Shown here: piece after piece, positions 57,719 to 64,000 of the stretch
Layout of the letters: the number at the start of each line of letters is the position of its first letter
Position numbering within the stretch: the first letter of the stretch is position 1
NCBI GenBank assembly: GCA_963730555.1
Contig: CAVSSS010000004.1
Coordinates: 124,001-188,000, forward strand
DNA: 64,000 bases
Reading direction: 5' to 3'
Source of the DNA: Roseiarcus sp963730555
GTDB taxonomy: Bacteria; Pseudomonadota; Alphaproteobacteria; Rhizobiales; Beijerinckiaceae
Notes under the pieces: generated by a model
Seen by the model: the letters and a program-made list of their open reading frames with translations, nothing else
What the model was told of the DNA's origin: nothing
Database searches by the model: none
Made by a program: the position numbers and the translations under genes

Positions 57719-58202
57719 TCACTGCGATCGCCGGGACGGCGGGATCAGAGAATCTCGCGCGATCCAGAACGTCAACGCGCGGCCGAAACACGGCGTGATT
57801 GGATTGCGCGATCGTCGCCGGATCGATCGCCGAGGCCCAATAGCTCTATGTCGCCCGCACCGGCTGCGCAACGCCCCCGACCGTCGCGACGCCGCTGATA
57901 TTGTCCCAAGCCCGGCTGTCCTTGTTCGGCCCGAGAGTGAGAGAGTCGACCCGCACAATGAGCGTCGCGCCCTTCGGCGGCAGGCGGCCGGACAACGCCT
58001 GACCGAGCTGGCGCGGCAGCTCCTGCTCGACCCAGGCCGCCGTCGGGTCGCCGGCGCTGGCCCGCAACGGCGCAACGTCGACCCTGATGGCGCCGACCCC
58101 AAGGCGCGACTGCGCCAGCGCCCCGCCCCGCATCGCCGTTTGAAGCCCAAACGCGCCGCATGCCGCGATCGCGGCGCGACGGTTCGATCCAGAGGTTGAC
58201 AT
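57719..58202 (-). pseudogene. Secreted hypothetical protein with a stop and a frameshift
   Basis: ATG 58202 behind GGAGGCTCC begins STSGSNRRAAIAACGAFGLQ, a Tat-like signal, then RLGVGAIRVDVAPLRASAGD, AAWVEQELPRQLGQALSGRL and IVRVDSLTLGPNKDSRAWDN, and it stops at TAG 57846. The same frame goes on with SYWASAIDPATIAQSNHAV, and dropping one T near 57793 gives FGRALTFWIARDSLIPPSRR to a stop at 57719. So the original protein was about 160 residues. It has both a nonsense codon and a frameshift. Function unknown; the pattern suggests a small periplasmic lipid- or envelope-related protein. Confidence 0.65.
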
Positions 58203-58303
58203 GATGGAGCCTCCGACAAAGGCGCGTCCGATCCGGCAATTCCCTTGCGACCTCGAATATACGCCCAGATCCGCCGGGGTTGGCCCGAAAACCCCGCCGT
58301 AGG

Positions 58304-58327
58304 AAGAAACCGCCCGAGATCGGGCGG
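58304..58327 (-). terminator. Intrinsic terminator of the PEP-CTERM gene
   Basis: On the minus strand CCGCCCGA and TCGGGCGG (58327-58310) form a perfect stem, followed by TTTCTT (58309-58304). It lies 19 bases after the stop of the gene ending at 58346. Confidence 0.75.
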
Positions 58328-58345
58328 CTCCTTCGCCGTTCCTGC

Positions 58346-59551
58346 TCAACCGATGGCGACGCGCCGTCGGCGGCGCGCCGCGAACAGGCCTAACCCGCCA
58401 AATCCGACCAGCATCATCGCCCAGGTCGACGGCTCGGGGACGACGGTAATCGATGCCAGGAGTCCATCCTTTTCGCCGTTGAGGCCATCGGTGATGAACA
58501 ACGTGTCCGGATTTCCGTCATTGCCTCCACCCCCGAACGCCAGCGACCAGAGGCCGCCCGGCGATTGGCCGCCGTCATTGATCGCAATTGTGCCCTCGAC
58601 CGCCCAGGTCGTTGGGTTGAGGGCGTCGATGACGCTGTCGCCGAAGGCGAAATTGCCGACCAGCAGGTCGCCGCCGAACTTTCCCCAATTGCTGGGAGCG
58701 AGGGCTAAGCCCCAGGGCGAAGCGAGTTGATCGCCGACAAAGGAGCTGCTTTCCAGCGTCCCGTCTTCGTTGAACACCGCCAACGCCCCCATTCCCTTGG
58801 TGGCGTCTGTCTGATTGGTGTGACCGGACGCTGCATAGGTCACATACACCTTGCCGTTGATGTCCTTGATGTTGAACGGCACAAGTCCGGCGGTCTTGAT
58901 CGCCGTGGGAGTCGCGAACGCTCCCGCAGAGAGGGTCGTCGGCGCAAACGAGCTGTTGAAGACGTCAATGCCGCCGCTTCCCGCGTCGTTGGTGGCGAAG
59001 AGCAGGGTGTTGGCTTGGTTGATGGCGAGCCCTGTATAGACCGCGCCCGGAGTCGTCCATTCGGTGACCGCCGTTTTCCCGGCGGAGCCGTTCCAGGCGG
59101 AAATCGACCCGTTCAGGTTGGCGAAGATGAACAGAGCGTGACCGCCCGCTCCGGTGACGTTAAACGCTGAAGCGTTGGTGTTGGCGACCTGGCCGGTCGG
59201 ACCGGCGGCGCCAAACGGCGGAACAGCGACGGTGAGGCCCTGCTTGGTCACACTCGAGCCGGTCACCGCATAGAGGGTCGCGGCTTGGCTACCCTGCTCC
59301 GAAACCCAAACCGGGCTGCCGGGAAGGAATGACACACCCCAAGGATTTTTCAGAGTAGTGTCAGTGATCGTGGCGTGGACCGCTGAGACGTCCGACACGA
59401 GGTCAGTCTGCAAATAGGTGGTCGCTTGGGCCGTCCCAACGCCTGCGTACAGCGCGCCGAGGCCGACAGTCGTCAACATGACAGCTTTAAATGACGATGA
59501 TGATCCGGTCATTGCAAGATTCCCCAGTGTTTTAACGTAAAGGCGTCCCAT
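58346..59551 (-). CDS. TIGR03118-like secreted protein with PEP-CTERM sorting tail
   Basis: The 401-residue protein may start at the second Met (MTGSSSSFKAVMLTTVGLGA). A signal peptide to about QATT precedes a beta-propeller-like body: NPWGVSFLPGSPVWVSEQGS, VAVPPFGAAGPTGQVANTNA, GLAINQANTLLFATNDAGSG, VTYAASGHTNQTDATKGMGA and ASPWGLALAPSNWGKFGGDL. The C-terminus is VVPEPSTWAMMLVGFGGLGL followed by FAARRRRR: a PEP motif, a membrane helix and an Arg cluster. That is the PEPxxWA form of PEP-CTERM, processed by exosortase. The exosortase at 48338-49274 is the obvious candidate enzyme. The function of the propeller body is unknown. Confidence 0.88.
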   Translation of the reverse strand: MGRLYVKTLGNLAMTGSSSSFKAVMLTTVGLGALYAGVGTAQATTYLQTDLVSDVSAVHATITDTTLKNPWGVSFLPGSPVWVSEQGSQAATLYAVTGSSVTKQGLTVAVPPFGAAGPTGQVANTNASAFNVTGAGGHALFIFANLNGSISAWNGSAGKTAVTEWTTPGAVYTGLAINQANTLLFATNDAGSGGIDVFNSSFAPTTLSAGAFATPTAIKTAGLVPFNIKDINGKVYVTYAASGHTNQTDATKGMGALAVFNEDGTLESSSFVGDQLASPWGLALAPSNWGKFGGDLLVGNFAFGDSVIDALNPTTWAVEGTIAINDGGQSPGGLWSLAFGGGGNDGNPDTLFITDGLNGEKDGLLASITVVPEPSTWAMMLVGFGGLGLFAARRRRRVAIG

Positions 59552-60156
59552 CGGCCGGTCTTGTACAGACCACCCACTGGTCTATTCGCGCAAAGTCGCG
59601 ATCCCGCCTCGCTTCGACGCGTAGTGAACACGGAGGGAGCCGCTTTATTCGCCGCCGAGCTTGCGGAGGCCGGTGACGAATGCGTGATCGCTTCGAGTAA
59701 TGCTATGAAGAGGCCAAATGAGGGGCGTCCGACTCTCTAGGCTTTCATGATGTCAACAGGGCGATCCGCTCTTGATCGGGGCAGTCAAAAGACAGCTTCT
59801 ACGACAATCGCTTGCAGAAAACCAGAAACTAGATTAGATTAGCCCGATGAACAATCCTGCATTTCCGCGTAGCTCCAACCACGGGCTTCCATCGTGCCGC
59901 GTCGAACGTCAGGGGAAAGCGCCGCGAAAAATAATTCTTGCTTTTTACCCATAACCTTTTGATAAGTCACAATTCGCACGAGAGAATCCAAGGAAATCCA
60001 AGAAAATCCAATAGCGAAAAAAGGGGGTCTTTGCAGCGCTACGGCCACGCGCCAAGAAAATCCAAAGATCGAATTGCCAAGCCCGGAGCCGGGCGCCCAA
60101 AGAACCGCACTGATACGATAAAAAACGCAAATTATAAGTATAATAATCTTAGGCGG
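59552..60156. other. Intergenic region containing the second long repeat
   Basis: This 600-base stretch is AT-rich at 60100-60165. The element at 59796-60070 fills most of its right half. The left part, upstream of the PEP-CTERM gene, should hold that gene's promoter; no gene is seen. Confidence 0.6.
59796..60070 (+). repeat. Long dispersed repeat element, copy 2
   Basis: Shares with copy 1 (44610-44876) the blocks TACGACAATCGCTTGCAGAA, CGATGAACAATCCTGC, CACGAGAGAATCCAAGGAAA followed by TCCAAGAAAATCCAATAG, and ACGGCCACGCGCCAAGAAAA. Order and spacing are kept while the sequence between blocks has drifted. A minus-strand frame reads YWIFLDFLGFSRANC, close to YWISLDFLGFSRPKS in copy 1. The conserved ATG opens a short frame ending at a TAA in 59951-59953, so a plus-strand peptide is not conserved. 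Confidence 0.75.
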
Positions 60157-60712
60157 TCAGGCTCCTCGCGCGGCATGGCGCTGGCGCGCCTTGGCCGTCG
60201 CCGCGGCCCGAAGCGCCGTCGCGGCGTCGACGATGGCGGCGGCCTCGCTCAGACGCGCCAGCGCCAGCGCCCGCACGTCCTCAGCCGGCCAAAGCCGGCC
60301 ATTGAGATCGAGGGCGTCAGCCGCCCGGCACGCGTCGGCGACGACGAACACCTGATAGCCGAGATCGGCGGCGTGCCGCGCCGACGCTTCGAGCGCATGG
60401 GTCGCGAGCGCTCCGCAGATGACGAGCGTGGTCGCCCCAAGTTCGTCCAAGCCTGGCTTCGAGCGCTGTGCCGACGAAGGCGCTGGTCGCGTCGCCGGCG
60501 ACGAGGATCTCGCCATCGGGCGGGGTGCGAGAGGCGAAGCGGCGGGCGGTCGCCGGCCGACATGGGCCAGCGGCAGGCCCTCGGCCCGCCAGGCGGCGAC
60601 AAGCGCCGCGATGTTCGTCGTCGGCCGCAGACGCGTGGCCCGCGACAGGGCGCGGATCGATCGACTCCTGCGCCTCGACAATGATGAGCACGGCGTCCGC
60701 GGGCAATCGCAT
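60157..60712 (-). pseudogene. Isochorismatase-like hydrolase, several frame breaks
   Basis: ATG 60712 begins RLPADAVLIIVEAQESIDPR, with the isochorismatase-like first strand. The frame changes to SRATRLRPTTNIAALVAAWR and GLPLAHVGRR, again to GEILVAGDATSAFVGTALEA, and back to LGATTLVICGALATHALEAS, ARHAADLGYQVFVVADACRA and a C-terminal Ala-rich helix. At least three breaks lie between 60480 and 60655. In active members a Cys follows the CGALAT element; here ATHALEASAR has none, so the nucleophile appears lost. It overlaps closely with the preceding hydratase gene (5-base gap). Function uncertain. Confidence 0.6.
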
Positions 60713-60717
60713 GGCGC

Positions 60718-61789
60718 TCAGATCCGTCGCGGCGCAAGCGCCCAATAGTCGAGCTCGAGCACGACATGGGGCTCGTAACCCTCGCCCTCGCGCCAGGGAA
60801 AGTCGGCGCAAGGGCGATTCTTGGTCGCGACTGTGCGCAGCCTCAAGCCGCCGACGTCGTCGCGGTGAGGCAGCGCCGCGGTCTCGATGACTTCGCTCCA
60901 GGCGAACACAGTGTCGCCGGCGAAGAGCGGCGCGACATGCCGGCCGCCGTTGATCGCCGCGATATGGAAGGCGTTGGCGAGGCCGTTGAAACTCAAGGCG
61001 CGAGCGAGCGAGATGACGTGCCCGCCATAGACCAGCCGCCGTCCGAAGCGCCCCTGCCCTTCGCTGAACTGGTTGAAATGCACTCTCGCCGCGTTCTGAT
61101 AGAGCCGGGTCGCCGTCTGATGCTCGGCCTCTTCGACGGTGACGCCGTCGACATGATCGATCCGCTCGCCGGCGCGCATAGTCCTCGAACCGATGAGGCG
61201 AGCCGCTGAGCTGCTCGTCGAACGCCGCGCGATCGATGGGCGGGCAGGCCGCGCCGAGATTGGCCACGCCGACCGCCTCGGGGAGCTTGGGAACGTGGGT
61301 CTCAGGCGCAGGCGCGCCCGGGTCGCGCTTTCTGACCATCACCCAGCGGACATAGTCGATGACCGTCTCGCCGCGCTGATTGAACCCTTGCGAGCGTACA
61401 TGGACGACGCCGCTCTGCCGGTTCGAGTTCTCCTTCAGTCCGATCACTTGGGAAACGGCGGAGAGCGTGTCGCCGGAAAAAACCGGCTTCAGGAACCGGC
61501 AATCGGCGTAGCCGAGGTTGGCCACGGCGTTCAGCGATACGTCGGACACGGTCTTGCCGAACACGACATGGAAGGCGAGCAGATCGTCGACCGGGCTTTG
61601 AGGGTAGCCGATGGCGCGCGCGAAGGTTTCCGCGCTTTGCGGCGCGAAGCGGCCGCCGGTCAGTGCCGAATAAAGCGAGGCGTCGCCGCTCGTCAGCGTG
61701 CGCGGCGTCGGGTGACGGATCGTCTGCCCCAGGCGAAAGTCTTCGAAGAACCGGCCTGCGGCGGTCTTGGACGCTGGAGGAGCGGGCAT
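60718..61789 (-). pseudogene. meaC: Mesaconyl-CoA hydratase (MaoC fold), one frameshift
   Basis: The protein has about 355 residues when one extra G near 61175 is dropped (SPHRFEDY then RAGERIDHVDGVTVEEAEHQ). It is a double MaoC-like hydratase. The N-terminal half reads GRFFEDFRLGQTIRHPTPRT, LLAFHVVFGKTVSDVSLNAV, ANLGYADCRFLKPVFSGDTL and VIGLKENSNRQSGVVHVRSQ. The C-terminal half reads FNQFSEGQGRFGRRLVYGGH, VISLARALSFNGLANAFHIA and DTVFAWSEVIETAALP. Closely similar proteins hydrate mesaconyl-CoA to beta-methylmalyl-CoA in the ethylmalonyl-CoA pathway, which regenerates glyoxylate in serine-cycle methylotrophs. Other pathway genes are not in the window. If the frameshift is real this central pathway would be cut, which favours a sequencing error. 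Confidence 0.85.
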
Positions 61790-61796
61790 CCGACGG

Positions 61797-62087
61797 TCAG
61801 AAGACGTAAGGGTAGACGTAGTAGATGATGATCCGCTCGACCAGCATGACGGCGAGCAGAAGAATGATCGGCGAAATGTCGACGCCGCCGGTATTGGGCA
61901 GAAAATTGCGGATCGGACGCAGGAAGGGCTCCGTCAGCGCCAGGAACAGGTTCCAGATCGAGCGCACGAAATCGTTGCGGATATTGACGACGCCGAATGC
62001 GATCAGCCAGGAGAGGATAGCGCCTGCGATGATGACCCAGGTATATAGATTGAGGACGACCATCACGATGTCGAGGATCGCGCGCAT
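61797..62087 (-). CDS. YggT family membrane protein
   Basis: The protein has 96 residues from ATG 62087, behind GGGAGAATTC. Two hydrophobic hairpins: AILDIVMVVLNLYTWVIIAG with AILSWLIAFGVVNIRNDFVR, and LALTEPFLRPIRNFLPNTGG with VDISPIILLLAVMLVERIII. The P.LRPIR..P..GG.D.SPI pattern is the YggT signature. The role is unclear (cell division or osmotic response in some bacteria). It ends 8 bases before the hydratase gene start and is on the same strand. Confidence 0.9.
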   Translation of the reverse strand: MRAILDIVMVVLNLYTWVIIAGAILSWLIAFGVVNIRNDFVRSIWNLFLALTEPFLRPIRNFLPNTGGVDISPIILLLAVMLVERIIIYYVYPYVF

Positions 62088-62194
62088 GAATTCTCCCAAG
62101 CTTTGAGAGGGCGCTCTTAGAAGCGGAGAAGCCCAGACCCCCTGCGCCGACCTCGTTGACACAGATCGGACGCGCACGTAAACACCCGCGCGTC

Positions 62195-62270
<76 letters not shown>

Positions 62271-62485
62271 GGAAGTCGGCGCGAACCACCCTGGGTTCCC
62301 GGCGCCCACAATCCCGTCGACTATTTAGTGCGTTAGCGCGGAAGCTAATGGTCTGCGGGGTCTATTCTGCCGGGACGACGGGCCTTGGCCGGCGAACGCG
62401 GAAATGAGTCTCCGACGCCGAATTTTGGGTTCCCGACTGCGCTGACTGGACTGATCAGCGAGATCGCGAACCGTTCGGATTGCAA

Positions 62486-64000
62486 TCAGCGTTCGGCGGG
62501 CGCCCTTAGCCCCAACGCCGACCACTGGTCAGGCCACGCCATTGGAAGGTCCATCAGGCGCTTGACCCCAAAGCCGCGAGGCAGTCGACCGTCGATCGCC
62601 GCTTTGACAAGGGCGGGGCAAAGGAAAGCGAGCGAGATGGTTCGGCGGATCCAACGTTCAGTTTTGCCTTCGCGCGCGGCGAGCAATTCGATGGTTAGGT
62701 GGGGACCGGTGGTCAGTTCGTCGAGCCAGTGATGAGCGTCGCGAAGCGCGTTAGTGAGAGCCGCGCGCGCTTCGGTTCTCATCGGACGCGTGGCGGAGGG
62801 GCTGTCGCCCTCGCCTTGGATGATCTCGCGGCGCCGGTGGGGCGACGGCGGCGTCCAGGGGATGATCAGGATGCGATTCTGATCGTCACTCGCCATCCCC
62901 TCGGCTAGCTCGATCTCGATTGTCGTTCGAGAGATGACGACGCGCTCGATGGCGGCGCGTAAGGTTGCATCGTAGTCGCTCGAGCGCACCGCTGGAGAAT
63001 CGGTTGACGCGCCGCGGCCGCTCGCCTTCGGCTGATGCAGCTCATGCCAATCCTGCCTATTGGAAGCGGACGAGACCGCGCGTACCGCTTCTGCGACCCA
63101 TCGCTCGATCTCCAGCGCCGGCACGCGGGCGACGGATCCCGCCTCGTGTTTGCGACCTTGCAGGACGGCCTGCGAGACATAATAGCGCCATCGCCGTCCG
63201 CCCTTGGCGGCGTGGCTCGGGCTCATCCGGTTGCCGCGATCATCGAACAGCTTGCCGGCGAGGAGCGCGTCTGAGTTCTGGCAATTGCCGGCCCTGCGCT
63301 GAGCATGCTCCGCAAGCAAAAGCTGGACCCGGTCCCATGTCTCCTGATCAACGATCGGATCGTGAAGACCATCGTGGGCTTGGCCCTTGTGGGTCAGCCG
63401 CCCAAGGTAGATCGGGTTCGACAGGATCTTGTAGAGATGGCCCCGACTGATCAACCCGCCGCCTATGGTCTTGCCCGTCCCGTCGGTCCGTAATGGCGAC
63501 CGGGCGTCCTCCTGGTCGAGAAGAGCCTTGAGCCGCACGACGCTGCCGATCTCGAGATAACGCCGAAAGAGATCGCGCACGAACACGGCATGCTCCTCGA
63601 CCACGTGGAGCGCCCGGTTCTCGACCCGATAGCCGAGCGGAACCACGCCCCCCATCCAGATGCCCTTCCTCTTCGAGGCGGCGATCTTGTCCCGGATCCG
63701 CTCACCAGTGACCTCGCGCTCGAACTGGGCGAAGGATAAAAGGACGTTCAGGGTCAATCGTCCCATGCTGGTCGTCGTGTTGAACGCCTGGGTGACCGAG
63801 ACGAACGACACCTGATGGGCGTCGAACAGCTCGACCAGCTTGGCGAAGTCGGCGAGCGAGCGGGTCAGCCGGTCGACCTTGTAGACAACGATGACGTCGA
63901 TCCGTCGAGCGCGAACGTCATCAAGGAGCCTCTGTAACGCTGGCCTGTCCATCGAGCCGCCGGAGTAGCCGCCGTCGTCGTAGTGGGTGCGGATCAGCTT
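62486..64000 (-). CDS. Large serine recombinase, N-terminus beyond window
   Basis: The frame is open from 62486 to the window edge at 64000 (about 504 codons seen). The resolvase domain continues across the edge: KLIRTHYDDGGYSGGSMDRP, then VDVIVVYKVDRLTRSLADFA-like sequence, SFVSVTQAFNTTTSMGRLTL and FAQFEREVTGERIRDKIAAS. A recombinase domain with Zn-ribbon-like region (RGNRMSPSHAAKGGRRWRYY) and a long C-terminal part (LAFLCPALVKAAIDGRLPRG) follow. The catalytic Ser lies outside the window. It is an integrase/transposase-type protein rather than a simple resolvase. Its end is only 216 bases from tRNA-Ala, so it may mark the border of an integrated element extending to the right. Confidence 0.9.
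   Translation of the reverse strand, partial: KLIRTHYDDGGYSGGSMDRPALQRLLDDVRARRIDVIVVYKVDRLTRSLADFAKLVELFDAHQVSFVSVTQAFNTTTSMGRLTLNVLLSFAQFEREVTGERIRDKIAASKRKGIWMGGVVPLGYRVENRALHVVEEHAVFVRDLFRRYLEIGSVVRLKALLDQEDARSPLRTDGTGKTIGGGLISRGHLYKILSNPIYLGRLTHKGQAHDGLHDPIVDQETWDRVQLLLAEHAQRRAGNCQNSDALLAGKLFDDRGNRMSPSHAAKGGRRWRYYVSQAVLQGRKHEAGSVARVPALEIERWVAEAVRAVSSASNRQDWHELHQPKASGRGASTDSPAVRSSDYDATLRAAIERVVISRTTIEIELAEGMASDDQNRILIIPWTPPSPHRRREIIQGEGDSPSATRPMRTEARAALTNALRDAHHWLDELTTGPHLTIELLAAREGKTERWIRRTISLAFLCPALVKAAIDGRLPRGFGVKRLMDLPMAWPDQWSALGLRAPAER

Noticed and set aside
62965..63450. Plus-strand open frame inside the serine recombinase
   Set aside because: It is an antisense reading of a well-supported recombinase domain.

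Overview
The window is high-GC DNA from an alphaproteobacterium, most likely a Hyphomicrobiales member near Beijerinckiaceae/Methylocystaceae. The evidence is a hopanoid-tailoring cluster (hpnI-hpnJ-hpnK), a mesaconyl-CoA hydratase of the ethylmalonyl-CoA pathway (used by serine-cycle methylotrophs and phototrophs), an exosortase of the alphaproteobacterial XrtV type with a PEPxxWA-type substrate, and small proteins typical of Rhizobiales. No marker fixes the genus.

Layout. 0-3.8 kb: tail of an FGGY sugar kinase, then (minus strand) a c-di-GMP-type glycan synthase (GT2 + PilZ) with an HlyD-like partner. 4.2-8.5 kb: a sugar ABC importer whose two permeases are fused and whose ATPase is single-domain. 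8.6-16.2 kb: a GntR-controlled operon with a second sugar ABC importer (tandem ATPase, single permease) and otnI-otnK-otnC, which break down 3-oxo-tetronates to DHAP. A perfect 13-bp inverted repeat in front of the GntR gene is its likely operator. 16.2-23.9 kb: soluble sugar dehydrogenase, GH15 glucan hydrolase, a diguanylate cyclase and a PAS/GAF/GGDEF/EAL protein. 24.4-32 kb: ATP-dependent DNA ligase, small proteins, sulfotransferase and hpnIJK, nearly all frame-disrupted. 32.3-40.5 kb: housekeeping genes (exoribonuclease, smc, proA, mog, SulP). 40.5-45.6 kb: GlxA-type regulator with a carboxymuconolactone-decarboxylase-like protein and a DJ-1/PfpI enzyme, a VOC protein, a histidine-tailed EamA exporter and a DUF2937 protein. 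45.7-50.8 kb: exosortase/exopolysaccharide locus with a secreted beta-helix protein. 51-62 kb: low-GC membrane protein, trypsin-like protease, RND efflux pair, cupin, PEP-CTERM protein, isochorismatase-like protein, mesaconyl-CoA hydratase, YggT protein. 62.2-64 kb: tRNA-Ala(CGC) followed by a serine recombinase running off the window, a candidate edge of a mobile element.

Two window-wide features stand out. First, at least 20 reading-frame breaks affect otherwise well-preserved genes; most are single-base insertions, while the three longest genes are intact. This may be sequencing/assembly error rather than decay and should be settled before calling loss of function. Second, there are two dispersed repeat families: a roughly 65-100 bp inverted-repeat element (three copies) and a roughly 270 bp element with tandem GGAAATCCAA units (two copies plus a probable fragment).

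Themes that connect: c-di-GMP signalling (cyclase, GGDEF/EAL protein, PilZ synthase) with surface glycan (GT2/HlyD, polyprenyl glycosylphosphotransferase, exosortase and its substrate); import and catabolism of sugar acids (two ABC systems with otn genes).
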